Shown here in pieces: positions 1 through 8,340 of a stretch of DNA of 62,844 bases. The first letter of the stretch is position 1; the number at the start of each line of letters is the position of its first letter. This stretch comes from Actinomycetota bacterium (GTDB lineage: Bacteria > Actinomycetota > Acidimicrobiia > Acidimicrobiales > Palsa-688). A program made the position numbers and the translations under genes. Where the stretch lies: positions 1-62,844 of the forward strand of contig JAJPKN010000062.1 of assembly GCA_021323695.1 (NCBI GenBank), in the 5' to 3' direction. Under the pieces are notes generated by a model that made no database searches, had not been told where the DNA came from, and saw only the letters and a list, made by a program, of their open reading frames with translations.

Positions 1-731
1 CCGCTGAAGGCCGACTCGTTGAGGGCGGTCTCACCCGAGGTGGACGCCGAGCAGTTGGCGCCCGCCGGAGCGGTCGTGGTGGTAGTGGCGGCTGTGGTCG
101 TGGTGGTCGCAGCCGAGTTGTCGTAAACGAAGAACTGCTGGATAGACCACCAGTTGGTGCTTATGGCCTGCGTGAGCACCACTTGCAGGTACTGGTCGGT
201 CTGGGCCGGGAAGCTCACGATCTCGGGGTTGGCGCTGCCTGTGCAGGTTGCGACAGTCGTCCAGGAGGTGCCATTCGAGGACACGTTCACGTTGAAGCCG
301 CGGGCATAGTCGCCCGAGTAGTCGATCGAGCTCATCTCGATCTCGTTGAAGGTCTGGGCAGAGCCCATGTTGACCTCGTAGTAAAGGCCCGAGGCCTGTG
401 CCTCGTCGGTCGAGAACCTGTTGCCCGACGGGTTGTTGTTCACGACATTGTTGATCGCGTTCTGTGGGGCGTCTGCCGAGCTCGATGGCGCGTTAGTACT
501 TGCGGTGAACCCGGACTCATTGAGCTGGCCCGAAGGGGACGAAGCGGCGCAGTTCGCGCTGGCGGCCGATGCAACCGAGCCCAGAGATCGCACCACTATC
601 GGGCCAAGGCCAAGTGCGGCCGTGAGGGCCGCGGCAGTACAGGCTAGGAACTTGGCCCGGTGACCACGGTGATGTCCCCGGTTGCCCTGGCGGAAGACGC
701 GCGCGTCAACACTGGCAATACGCTTGGTCAT
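1..731 (-). CDS. Secreted F5/8 type C (discoidin-like) repeat protein, partial
   Basis: The frame is open from an ATG at 731 to the window edge, so the C-terminus is missing. AAGGAGG lies at 735-741 just upstream of the ATG. The product starts MTKRIASVDARVFRQG, then a basic stretch and a hydrophobic segment typical of a signal peptide. A module follows that begins ANCAASSPSGQLNESG and contains blocks such as YYEVNMGSAQTFNEIEMSS and GFNVNVSSNGTSWTTVATC. This is the usual layout of an F5/8 type C carbohydrate- or surface-binding domain. After a Thr-rich linker a second copy begins (ANCSASTSGETALNESA) and runs off the window. It is probably an exported binding protein or the non-catalytic part of a surface hydrolase; the partner domain cannot be seen. 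Confidence 0.75.
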   Translation of the reverse strand, partial: MTKRIASVDARVFRQGNRGHHRGHRAKFLACTAAALTAALGLGPIVVRSLGSVASAASANCAASSPSGQLNESGFTASTNAPSSSADAPQNAINNVVNNNPSGNRFSTDEAQASGLYYEVNMGSAQTFNEIEMSSIDYSGDYARGFNVNVSSNGTSWTTVATCTGSANPEIVSFPAQTDQYLQVVLTQAISTNWWSIQQFFVYDNSAATTTTTAATTTTTAPAGANCSASTSGETALNESAFS

Positions 732-741
732 TTTCCTCCTT

Positions 742-1239
742 ATTTGTCCCTCCCGAGCCGTACTCACAAGGCACGGGTATGCGTCTGAGTTTTCTGACGT
801 TACTATGTACGAAAAGTGCACACGGTTTGGTGAACTGCACCGGGACAGGCGCTACCGCAACCCTCCGGGGCGCTCTAAATGTACCTGGCAGCACGTATTA
901 CGGGCTGCTCCAATTTCCGGGCACCTCGCTGCGCAGCCTTATCGTATGCCCCCCAATATCGGGCGCCTGCTCCCCTGGCCGCTGGCGATGTGCCTCACCA
1001 CCCCAGGCGTCTCGCCCCGCGGTGAGCCGTCCCAAGCGTGACGCCACACCCGGACCGGAGGTCCCCTTTGGGCACGAGCTGACCCCTTGTCTGCATCAAG
1101 CTTTGGCCACAACTTAAACTAACTACAGAGGAAACTGAGGACGTATTGTACGCCCACCAGGCCAACGATGCAAGGACACTAGAGAATCACTACTTTGTGT
1201 GGGGATATAGCCACGTAGAGAGATCTCGGTTACCCATCG
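742..1239. other. Intergenic region, no gene seen
   Basis: About 500 bases upstream of the discoidin-like gene and before the transposase remnant. Short frames on both strands have no recognisable protein character. The DNA is less GC-rich than the surroundings, as expected for a non-coding region. I see no clear terminator or RNA gene. Confidence 0.5.
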
Positions 1240-1440
1240 CCAGGGTCTGCAGCGAAGAAGGGGCCCTCGCCTACACCGTCGCCGCCGAGCTGGGCGAGAT
1301 CAGGCGGTCCTCCTCGCCCAAGGAGCTGGTCGGCTACAGCGGGCTGTGCCCCAAGGTGTACCCGTCGGGCGGCAAGGACCACCGCGGCTCGTTGTCGGAG
1401 AACGGGCCCAAGTACCTGCCCGGCGGGTGCCCGTCCACCC
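1240..1440 (+). pseudogene. IS110-family transposase C-terminal remnant
   Basis: The translated segment contains AYTVAAELGEIRRSSSPKEL, then VGYSGLCPKVYPSGG and GSLSENGPKYL. These match the conserved C-terminal (Transposase_20) region of IS110/IS116/IS902 transposases. The normal continuation after KYL (RWAL...) is lost to unrelated sequence, and the N-terminal catalytic half is absent. It is a decayed fragment. The reading frame happens to stay open into the mgsA gene downstream, which makes an artificially long frame. Confidence 0.75.
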
Positions 1441-1510
1441 TCGGCCTGGCCCCAGTCGTCGATCTGTGCCTCACTAGCGCTAACGCAGCTCGGTGCCCCG
1501 CTTACGCACT

Positions 1511-1600
1511 GGCACGCGCTCCCCGCACCCGGGCGAGCGGTGAGGTCTATGCGCCTAGCCAGCGCGGCGTAGGCACGCGCTCCCGCACCCGGGCGAGCGG
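1511..1600. repeat. Direct repeat of about 29 bp
   Basis: A 29-30 base unit (GGCACGCGCTCCC...GGGCGAGCGG) occurs at 1511-1540 and again at 1572-1600 with one base difference. It lies between the IS110 remnant and mgsA. It may be a scar of the decayed element or a duplicated regulatory segment. Confidence 0.7.
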
Positions 1601-1640
1601 GCCCCGGGCGCGAGCCGCGCTGGCCGGCCATCATGGGGCC

Positions 1641-2210
1641 ATGACCACCAAGGCCGAAGAGGCGTCCCCGGCACCTGCCCCGTCGCCCAAGCTCATGCCT
1701 GAGCGGCGGCGGATAGCCCTCATTGCCCACGACAACCGCAAGGTCGACCTGCTGGAGTGGGCGCGTTACAACCGGCTGTCGCTGGCCGGTCACGACCTCG
1801 TCGCGACCGGGACCACCGGCAAGCTCCTATCCGAGGAGCTCGGCCTGCAGGTGAGCCGAGTCGAAAGCGGCCCTCTGGGCGGCGACGTGCAGATCGCGGC
1901 CATGATCACCGAGGGCAAAGTCGACGTCTTGGTGTTCTTCTGGGACCCCCTCGAGCCTCAGCCCCACGACCCGGATGTAAAAGCCCTGCTCAGGGTGGCA
2001 GTCGTCTGGAACATCCCAGCGGCTTGCAACCGGGCCACAGCCGATTTCCTCATCTCGTCCCCGCTCATGGCCGAGCCCTACGAACGAGCGACCGAGTACT
2101 ACGGGAGGGCCATGAAACCGCAGGTGCCCAGCGACGAGGGCCAACGGCCAGAGCCGGAGCCGCCCCGTCCCGGGGACGGCCGCCGGCACCAGGCAGGTCA
2201 CCGGCCATAG
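1641..2210 (+). CDS. mgsA: Methylglyoxal synthase
   Basis: Converts dihydroxyacetone phosphate to methylglyoxal and phosphate, a bypass of lower glycolysis. The MgsA core follows a Pro-rich N-terminal tail of about 20 residues: IALIAHDNRK with the active-site His near residue 30, ATGTTGKLL for phosphate binding, SGPLGGDVQ with the catalytic Asp, and FFWDPLEPQPHDPDVKAL. A C-terminal tail rich in Pro, Arg and Glu extends beyond the usual 150 residues, for 189 in total. The ATG at 1641 is chosen because everything upstream in frame belongs to the IS110 remnant. No strong ribosome site is visible. Confidence 0.9.
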   Translation: MTTKAEEASPAPAPSPKLMPERRRIALIAHDNRKVDLLEWARYNRLSLAGHDLVATGTTGKLLSEELGLQVSRVESGPLGGDVQIAAMITEGKVDVLVFFWDPLEPQPHDPDVKALLRVAVVWNIPAACNRATADFLISSPLMAEPYERATEYYGRAMKPQVPSDEGQRPEPEPPRPGDGRRHQAGHRP

Positions 2211-2288
2211 GCCGGGGCGTGGCTGGCCGGCCAGCCCTTGGCCGCCGGGTGACCGTTCAGCCCAGGCCGCTGCCTGGCGGGTCACTGT

Positions 2289-2855
2289 TCAACCCAGGCC
2301 GATGGCTGCCTCTTCGGCTCCAGACAGGGAGACCAGCTCTTCGAAGGAGGTCGGGAACACCGCGTGCGGTGTCCCGGCGGCGGCCCATATGGGGTGGAAG
2401 CGGCGCAGGTAAGGGTCGACCAGGGCGCGCAGGCGCAGGGGGTGCCCGACCGGCGCCACCCCTCCGATGGGCTGGCCAGTCACAGCCCTGACTTCGTCGG
2501 CCGTAGCCCGCCGGACGCTTTCGCAACCCAGGTGGCGGGCGAGGGCCGTGGTGTCCACCTGGTGGGCGCCGCTGGCCAGGACGAGCACGGGCACCTCCTC
2601 GCCCTGAGGCCCACCCGCGGGGCCCGGCCCTCCCGCGGGGCCCGGCCCTCCCGCGGGGCCCGGCCCTCCCTGGGGGCCCGTGCCCTCGGGCCAGCGGGCC
2701 ATGAACACGAGGCTCTTCACGATGGCCCCCACGTCGCAACCCAGCGCCGCCGCCGCCTCAGCGGCGGTACGGGTGGAACGGTCCAGCTCCTGGACGCTGC
2801 CCTCCGCACCCGCCTGGCGGAGGTGGGTGGCTACGTTGTGGGCGTTGGGGTGCAT
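2289..2855 (-). CDS. YbaK/EbsC-family aminoacyl-tRNA deacylase
   Basis: A 188-residue member of the YbaK/ProX editing family, which hydrolyses mischarged tRNAs such as Cys-tRNA(Pro). Visible family features are the N-terminal TAAEAAAALGCDVGAIVKSL (the YbaK lysine segment), VLVLASGAHQVD and IGGVAPVGH. Between the Lys strand and the VLVLASG strand there is an extra Gly/Pro-rich stretch. It is encoded by three tandem 18-bp copies at 2614-2667 and makes the protein longer than the usual 155-160 residues. The insertion sits at a surface turn and probably does not destroy function. Confidence 0.85.
   Translation of the reverse strand: MHPNAHNVATHLRQAGAEGSVQELDRSTRTAAEAAAALGCDVGAIVKSLVFMARWPEGTGPQGGPGPAGGPGPAGGPGPAGGPQGEEVPVLVLASGAHQVDTTALARHLGCESVRRATADEVRAVTGQPIGGVAPVGHPLRLRALVDPYLRRFHPIWAAAGTPHAVFPTSFEELVSLSGAEEAAIGLG
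2614..2667. repeat. 18-bp tandem repeat, three copies, inside the deacylase gene
   Basis: Three perfect copies of CCCGCGGGGCCCGGCCCT at 2614-2631, 2632-2649 and 2650-2667. In frame they encode a Gly-Pro-Ala-Gly-Gly-Pro type insert in the YbaK-like protein. Confidence 0.9.
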
Positions 2856-2975
2856 GCCTTGCGACCTCGTCTGGGCCTCCGAAGCGTGGTTGCGAAGATG
2901 CTATACGCCGCCCCGTAGCAGCGACTACCCCGGTGGGCGGGGAGCCAGCTACACTACTCGCCCAACGGTGCGCAG

Positions 2976-3025
2976 GTCCTTTGGCACCTCAGAGGACAAG
3001 AGCGTCCTTTGGCACCTCAAAGGAC
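2976..3025. promoter_or_regulatory. Two tandem palindromes upstream of the liv operon
   Basis: GTCCTTT-GGCACCTC-AAAGGAC at 3004-3025 is a perfect 7-bp inverted repeat with an 8-base spacer. A near-identical copy with one change in the right arm lies at 2976-2997, so the period is 28 bp. The second copy ends a few bases before the ribosome site (AAGGAG, 3029-3034) of the binding-protein gene. They could be paired operator sites or two small RNA hairpins controlling translation; the sequence alone does not decide. Confidence 0.55.
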
Positions 3026-3038
3026 GAGAAGGAGACCT

Positions 3039-4232
3039 ATGCCCAAGTCACTGATGAAGCTAGCTGTCCCTGCGGTAGTGGCCGTCGTATCGCTCGGCCT
3101 GAGCGCCACGGCCGTGCCGGCAGGTGCGGCGTCCATGCCCACGTTCACGATCGCGTACGAGGGGCCGCTTTCGGGAGGCAATGCGCAGCTCGGCCTCAAT
3201 ATGCAGTACTCCGTCGAGCTGGCCATCAACCAGGCCAACGCCGGCAAGACCTTCGGCAAGCTGCCCTTCAAGCTTGCGTTCAAGGCCGCCGACGACCAAG
3301 GTTCGGCCAGCCAGTCCCCGACCACGGCCCAGGAGCTGGTCGGTGACCCCTCCGTCGTGGCGGTCGTGGGGCCCGCTTTCTCGGGCGCGACCAAGGCGGC
3401 CGAGCCGTTCTTCTCGCAGGCCGACCTGGCGACGGTCAGCCCCTCGGCCACTGCACCGGAGCTGGCCCAGCACGGCTGGCACAACTTCTTCCGTGTCGTC
3501 GCTGACGACAACGCCCAGGGACCGGCCGACGCAGACTTCATAAACAAGGTCCTCCACCTGAAGTCGGTGTACAGCATCGACGACGCCACGGCGTACGCGT
3601 CCGGGCTGGTCAAAGCGTTCGACAACCGGGCCCAGGCCCTCGGGATGAAAGTCACGCACGTGACCGACACCGGGACGACGCAGTGCCAGAACGGCACCGG
3701 CGACGTCTCGGAGTACGGGGCGTCTGCCACCGCCGTCAAGTCGAGCAAGGCGCCCATTGTGTTCTACGCCGGCTACTACTGCGACTTTGCCCTGCTGGTA
3801 AAGGCGCTGCGCTCCGCTGGCTACACCGGCAAGCTCATGTCGGACGACGGCAGCTTGGACCCCCACTACGTGTCCGAGGCAGGGGCAAAGAACGCCAACG
3901 GCACTTACATCAGCTGTGCGTGCGCTGACCTGACCAAGAGCGTCGCTGCTCAGCCCTTCGCCAGGGCCTTCAAGCAGCTCGCTCATTTCCCGGTCGGCAC
4001 CTACTCGGCGGAGGCCTACGACGCCACCAACGCCATCATCGACGTGATGAAGTCGCTCGGCGCTCCCAGCCATATCACCCGGGCCGCCATCGTCAAGGGC
4101 TTGGCCAAGGTCACCTACAAGGGCCTCACCAAGGTCGTCCACTTCCAGCCGAATGGCAACATCTCGGGCACGGCGGTGTACATCTACCAGGTGGTGAACG
4201 GCAAGATCGGCGTCATAGGGCTAGCCCCCTAG
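3039..4232 (+). CDS. livJ: Branched-chain amino-acid ABC transporter substrate-binding protein
   Basis: The extracytoplasmic receptor of the liv system. It starts at the ATG at 3039, which follows AAGGAG with good spacing; an earlier in-frame start would lie inside the palindromes. Residues 1-30 (MPKSLMKLAVPAVVAVVSLG...) form a signal peptide ending in an Ala-rich cleavage region. The mature part begins with FTIAYEGPLSGGNAQLG and contains VVAVVGPAFSGATKAAEPFF and VYSIDDATAYASGL, as in Peripla_BP_6 Leu/Ile/Val or amide receptors. At 397 residues it has normal length. It is first in an operon with two permeases and two ATPases. The substrate could be leucine/isoleucine/valine or a related amide or urea; the family cannot be split further here. 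Confidence 0.9.
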   Translation: MPKSLMKLAVPAVVAVVSLGLSATAVPAGAASMPTFTIAYEGPLSGGNAQLGLNMQYSVELAINQANAGKTFGKLPFKLAFKAADDQGSASQSPTTAQELVGDPSVVAVVGPAFSGATKAAEPFFSQADLATVSPSATAPELAQHGWHNFFRVVADDNAQGPADADFINKVLHLKSVYSIDDATAYASGLVKAFDNRAQALGMKVTHVTDTGTTQCQNGTGDVSEYGASATAVKSSKAPIVFYAGYYCDFALLVKALRSAGYTGKLMSDDGSLDPHYVSEAGAKNANGTYISCACADLTKSVAAQPFARAFKQLAHFPVGTYSAEAYDATNAIIDVMKSLGAPSHITRAAIVKGLAKVTYKGLTKVVHFQPNGNISGTAVYIYQVVNGKIGVIGLAP

Positions 4233-4263
4233 CGGTTTTAGCCGGGCACTTCCGAGTGCTTGC

Positions 4264-4290
4264 GCGGCCGGGGCATGGGGCCCCGGCCGC
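4264..4290 (+). other. GC-rich intercistronic hairpin between livJ and livH
   Basis: A perfect 11-bp inverted repeat (GCGGCCGGGGC / GCCCCGGCCGC) around a 5-base loop, with no U run. In binding-protein-dependent transporters such hairpins often stabilise the upstream message, so the receptor is made in excess over the permeases. That role is inferred here. Confidence 0.6.
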
Positions 4291-4320
4291 CGGCCCAACC
4301 GCAACTAGGGGTACCCAACA

Positions 4321-5256
4321 GTGTGCTTCTCGTGCTTCACCCAGAACTTCTGGAACCTACTGGTACTCGGCCTCGCTGACGGGTTCCTCTACGCCCTCGT
4401 GGCCATCGGCTACACGCTCGTGTACGGCGTGCTGCAGCTGATCAACTTCGCTCACAGCGAGGTGTTCATGAGCGGGGCGTTCGCCGGGTACTTCATCCTC
4501 AACGGGCTGATCGGTACCGGCTCGCCGCACGGCCTGTCCTCGGTGGCCTACGTGGTCATCGGGATCGCAGGCGGGGCGTGCGGCGGCGGGGTCATCGCCT
4601 TCCTCCTCGAACGCGTCGCCTACCGGCCCCTGCGCCGCCGCCATGCGCCCAGGCTGGCGTTCCTCATCAGTGCCATCGGCGCGTCCTTTTTCCTCTACAA
4701 CCTGGCCGGCAAGGAGTTCGGCCGGGACGCCGTCGAGATCCCGGCCCCGTTCACCAATGGCCCGGTCTTCAGCATCTTCGGTGCCCAGGTGACGACCTAT
4801 TACATAGTCATCGCCGTGTCCGCCATCGCCATGCTCGTCATCTTGGACCGGGTCGTCGCCGGGACGAGGTTGGGCAAGGGGCTGCGTGCAGTGGCCCAGG
4901 ACGCGGAGACAGCCAGCCTCATGGGGGTCAACATCGACCGGGTCGTCTCCCAGACCTTCGTCTTGGGCGGCTTGTTGGGAGGAGCTGCAGGCTTCTTGTT
5001 CGGCCTCAACACCGGTGTCGTCTACACCATGGGCTTCACCCCTGCCCTGAAGGCCTTTACCGCCGCCGTGCTGGGAGGCATCGGCAACCTGCGCGGCGCC
5101 ATGGTGGGCGGGCTGCTGCTCGGAGTGGTGGAGAACTTCGGTGCTGGCTTGTTCGGTACCCAATGGCGTGACGTGGTCTCGTTCGGGATCCTGGTGCTGG
5201 TGCTGCTCGTCCGGCCCACCGGCTTGCTGGGCGAGCGGCTCGGGCGCTCGGCCTGA
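4321..5256 (+). CDS. livH: Branched-chain amino-acid ABC permease (LivH type)
   Basis: A 311-residue inner-membrane permease with about eight hydrophobic helices. The N-terminal LVLGLADGFLYALVAIGYTL and LQLINFAHSEVFMSGAF are LivH hallmarks, and GIGNLRGAMVGGLLLGVVE matches the conserved coupling-helix region. The GTG at 4321 is the first plausible start. It is the second gene of the liv operon, followed after eight bases by livM. Confidence 0.9.
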   Translation: MCFSCFTQNFWNLLVLGLADGFLYALVAIGYTLVYGVLQLINFAHSEVFMSGAFAGYFILNGLIGTGSPHGLSSVAYVVIGIAGGACGGGVIAFLLERVAYRPLRRRHAPRLAFLISAIGASFFLYNLAGKEFGRDAVEIPAPFTNGPVFSIFGAQVTTYYIVIAVSAIAMLVILDRVVAGTRLGKGLRAVAQDAETASLMGVNIDRVVSQTFVLGGLLGGAAGFLFGLNTGVVYTMGFTPALKAFTAAVLGGIGNLRGAMVGGLLLGVVENFGAGLFGTQWRDVVSFGILVLVLLVRPTGLLGERLGRSA

Positions 5257-5264
5257 GGTGGGCC

Positions 5265-6662
5265 ATGGGCTACCTGGGCACGGGCACGCTCACCGGCACT
5301 GAGCCGGCGCGGGCCGGGGGAGGGGCCGAGAGGCCCCGGCTCGGGTGGCTGCGCCGGCTGGCGGCCAGCGACGACGCCCGCCGCCTCGGCGCGTGCGTGG
5401 CCGGGTTCTTGCTCCTGGCGGTCATGACCGGGCCGGAGGGCAGTTCCCTGGCGCCCACCTCCGGGTTCAGCGGCTCCCTGCTGCACCCCCGGGTTTTTGC
5501 CTTCATCGGCCTGGGGGTAGGGCTGTGGGCCCTCATCACCGCCAAGCGCCGCTACGGGGACCGTGCCCGGCGCCTAAGCGAAGCCATCAGCGCCGCACCC
5601 CGGCGGCTCCTGCCCAACCGCCTGGCCCGCTACGGCATCTACCTGGTCGCCTTGGCCTTTGCCATCGTCTACCCCATGGCCCTGTCCCAGTTCTGGCAGA
5701 ACGTGCTGGTCGACCAGATCGGGGTGTACGTCCTGCTGGCGCTGGGCCTCAACGTGGTGGTGGGGTACGCGGGGCTGCTCGACCTAGGTTATATTGCCTT
5801 CTACGCCATCGGGGCGTACTCGGCTGCATATTGGACGGGTGCCTTGCCCGTGCACCCGCCCATTACGCTCAACCCATTTTGGGCTATACCCCTGGCTATT
5901 TTCGCGGCCATGCTGGCCGGTGTCATCTTGGGGGCGCCCACCCTGCGCCTGCGCGGTGACTACTTGGCTATCGTGACCCTCGGCTTCGGCGAGATCATCC
6001 AGATCGTAGCCACCAACCTGCAGAGCGTCACCGGGGGGTCGTCGGGCCCGGCCTCGGTCATACCTCACTTCTCGGTCAACCTCTTGGGGGTGCACTACAA
6101 ATGGGGGCTGGGCGACCTGCCCTACTACTACTTGCTGCTCGGCTTCGTGGTCGTCATCCTGGTCACGTTCCACGCGCTGGAGGGCTCACGGGTCGGCCGG
6201 GCGTGGACGGCCATCCGCGAGGACGAGGTGGCGGCCGAGTCCACCGGGATAAACGTCCTCAAGTACAAGGTCATGGCCTTTTCCATCGGTGCTTCGACAT
6301 CTGGGTTCGCGGGGATGCTGTGGGCGAGCCAGGTTGGCTACATCGACTCGACTCTCTTCACCGTCCAGTTGTCGATACTGGTCCTGGTGCTGGTGATCTT
6401 CGGGGGGATGGGCTCGCTGCCCGGTGCCGTGGTGGGCGCCGCCGTGCTCCAGTGGTTCCCCTGGTTCTTGCGGGTGCACCCGCTGTTCGGGTTCCAGCCC
6501 GAGGACCTCTTCATCTACCTCGGGGCCCTGTTGGTGGTGATGATGATCTTCAGGCCCGAAGGCCTCCTCCCCTCGCGGCGGCGCAAACGTGAGATCAGCC
6601 TGGCCGAGCACGGTGAGGGCACGGCCGACGCCATGACCGAGCCGGAAGGGGCTGAGCCGTGA
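5265..6662 (+). CDS. livM: Branched-chain amino-acid ABC permease (LivM type)
   Basis: The second permease subunit, 465 residues. The first 120 residues form an extra N-terminal extension with its own hydrophobic segments. The canonical LivM core follows, with VDQIGVYVLLALGLNVVVGY, AGLLDLGYIAFYAIGAY, YLAIVTLGFGEI and GGMGSLPGAVVGA. The ATG is at 5265. Its stop codon overlaps the GTG of livG (GTGA), so translation is probably coupled. Confidence 0.9.
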   Translation: MGYLGTGTLTGTEPARAGGGAERPRLGWLRRLAASDDARRLGACVAGFLLLAVMTGPEGSSLAPTSGFSGSLLHPRVFAFIGLGVGLWALITAKRRYGDRARRLSEAISAAPRRLLPNRLARYGIYLVALAFAIVYPMALSQFWQNVLVDQIGVYVLLALGLNVVVGYAGLLDLGYIAFYAIGAYSAAYWTGALPVHPPITLNPFWAIPLAIFAAMLAGVILGAPTLRLRGDYLAIVTLGFGEIIQIVATNLQSVTGGSSGPASVIPHFSVNLLGVHYKWGLGDLPYYYLLLGFVVVILVTFHALEGSRVGRAWTAIREDEVAAESTGINVLKYKVMAFSIGASTSGFAGMLWASQVGYIDSTLFTVQLSILVLVLVIFGGMGSLPGAVVGAAVLQWFPWFLRVHPLFGFQPEDLFIYLGALLVVMMIFRPEGLLPSRRRKREISLAEHGEGTADAMTEPEGAEP

Positions 6663-7597
6663 GCGTCGCGGCGGCCACCCGGCCGGAGGCCGCCAAGGTG
6701 GAGGGCGACCTGATCATCGAGGTGGAGGGTGTGACCCTCAGCTTCGGCGGGCTCACGTGCCTGTCGGACGTCACCCTGAGCCAGCGCCGGGGGGAGGTGC
6801 TCGCCGTCATCGGCCCCAACGGAGCTGGCAAGACTTCGCTCTTCAACTGCCTCACCGGTGTGTACAAGCCCCAAGAGGGCACGATCACCTTCCGCAGCCG
6901 CCAGGGCCACGCCTCGGCCGTCGTCGGGCGGAGGTCACTGCCTCTGGTCGCTCGGGCCTTGGAGCCGGGTGGCATCGTCCCGGGGTGGTGGATGGGGTGG
7001 CGGGCCGTCAACACCAAGCCCCACCGCGTGAACCGGCTCGGCATTGCCCGCACGTTCCAGACGACGAGGCTTTTCAATGCGCTGACGGCTTTTGAGAACG
7101 TGAAAATAGGGGTGGAGTCCCGCCAGCACACCGGCCCCATCGGCGCCATGCTGCGCCTGCCCCGGGCCCGGCGCGAAGAAAAAGAGAGCGATGCCCGGGT
7201 GGTCGAGCTGCTCGACTTCGTCGGGCTCCTCCCCCGGGCCAATGAGCTGGCCAGCTCGCTGCCCTTTGGCGACCGCCGGCGCCTCGAGATCGCCCGCGCC
7301 CTTGGCACCCGGCCGGAGCTGTTGCTGCTGGACGAGCCGGCGGCGGGGACCAACCCGGCGGAGAAGCTCGAGCTGGCAAAGCTGGTCCGCAAGGTGAACG
7401 GTACCGGGGTCAGCGTGCTGTTGATCGAGCACGACATGGGGCTGGTGATGTCGCTGGCCGAGCGGGTCATCGTGCTCAACTTCGGCAAGGTCATAGCGGC
7501 AGGGACGCCCTCGGAGGTCCAGCGGGACCCGGCGGTCATCGAAGCCTACCTGGGCACCTCCTACCGGGCCCGGGAAGAGAAGGGCCAAGGCCCATGA
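6659..7597 (+). CDS. livG: Branched-chain amino-acid ABC transporter ATPase (LivG type)
   Basis: An ABC ATPase with Walker A GPNGAGKT, a signature region LPFGDRRRLEIARALGTRP (the LivG variant of LSGGQ), Walker B LLLLDEPAAGTNP and the switch histidine in LLIEHDMGLVM. It is 312 residues, longer than the usual 255-260, because of an insert of about 40 residues after the Q-loop region containing RSLPLVARALEPGG. It overlaps livM upstream and livF downstream by four bases. Confidence 0.92.
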   Translation: MSVAAATRPEAAKVEGDLIIEVEGVTLSFGGLTCLSDVTLSQRRGEVLAVIGPNGAGKTSLFNCLTGVYKPQEGTITFRSRQGHASAVVGRRSLPLVARALEPGGIVPGWWMGWRAVNTKPHRVNRLGIARTFQTTRLFNALTAFENVKIGVESRQHTGPIGAMLRLPRARREEKESDARVVELLDFVGLLPRANELASSLPFGDRRRLEIARALGTRPELLLLDEPAAGTNPAEKLELAKLVRKVNGTGVSVLLIEHDMGLVMSLAERVIVLNFGKVIAAGTPSEVQRDPAVIEAYLGTSYRAREEKGQGP

Positions 7598-8307
7598 GCC
7601 TGCTCCAGCTCGTGGACCTCGATGTCCGCTACGGTGCCATCCAGGCGCTGTCGGCTGTGAGCGTCGAGGTCCAACAGGGCGAGATCGTGGCCCTGCTCGG
7701 CGCCAACGGGGCGGGCAAGACGACTACCCTGCGGACCATCTCGGGGCTGGCCCGGCCCTGGAAGGGTTCGGTCCTGTTCGCCGGGCAAGAGATCCACCGC
7801 CTCCCGCCCCACGAGGTGGTGGGGCTGGGCGTAGGCCACGTGCCCGAGGGGCGGCGGATCTTCCCCCAGATGAGCGTGCAGGAGAACCTGGAGATGGGCG
7901 CCTACCGCCGGCGCGGCAACCTCAGCCAGGACATGGAGCGTGTTTATGCTCTTTTCCCGGTGCTGAAGCAGCGCCGGCGCCAAGACGGTGGCACCCTGTC
8001 GGGGGGTGAGCAGCAGATGCTGGCCATAGGCCGGGCCCTTATGAGCGACCCCCGGCTGCTGCTCCTGGACGAGCCCTCGATGGGCCTGGCCCCGTTGGTG
8101 GTGGAGACGATCTTCTCCATCATCGAACAGATAAGGAGCTCGGGCACCACCATCCTGCTCGTGGAGCAGAACGCGGTGCAGGCGCTGCAGCTGGCCGACA
8201 GGGGCTACGTGCTGGAGAACGGCCGGGTCGTGATGGCTGACCAGGCGGGGGTGCTGCTGAACGACCAGCGGGTGAGGGCCGCTTACCTGGGCGAGGGGGC
8301 AGCCTGA
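7594..8307 (+). CDS. livF: Branched-chain amino-acid ABC transporter ATPase (LivF type)
   Basis: A 237-residue ATPase that pairs with LivG. Walker A is GANGAGKT, the signature is LSGGEQQMLAIGRALM, Walker B is LLLLDEPSMGLAP and the switch is LLVEQNAVQAL. GVGHVPEGRRIFPQMSV is typical of LivF. The start ATG overlaps the livG stop (ATGA). It is the last gene of the liv operon; the next gene converges from the opposite strand 33 bases away. Confidence 0.93.
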   Translation: MSLLQLVDLDVRYGAIQALSAVSVEVQQGEIVALLGANGAGKTTTLRTISGLARPWKGSVLFAGQEIHRLPPHEVVGLGVGHVPEGRRIFPQMSVQENLEMGAYRRRGNLSQDMERVYALFPVLKQRRRQDGGTLSGGEQQMLAIGRALMSDPRLLLLDEPSMGLAPLVVETIFSIIEQIRSSGTTILLVEQNAVQALQLADRGYVLENGRVVMADQAGVLLNDQRVRAAYLGEGAA

Positions 8308-8340
8308 GGCGGGCCCCGACGGCCCCTTGCTGCGCCCGGC

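Noticed and set aside
1146..1640. N-terminal extension of the methylglyoxal synthase frame
   Set aside because: The extension contains an IS110 transposase remnant, so it is not part of MgsA.
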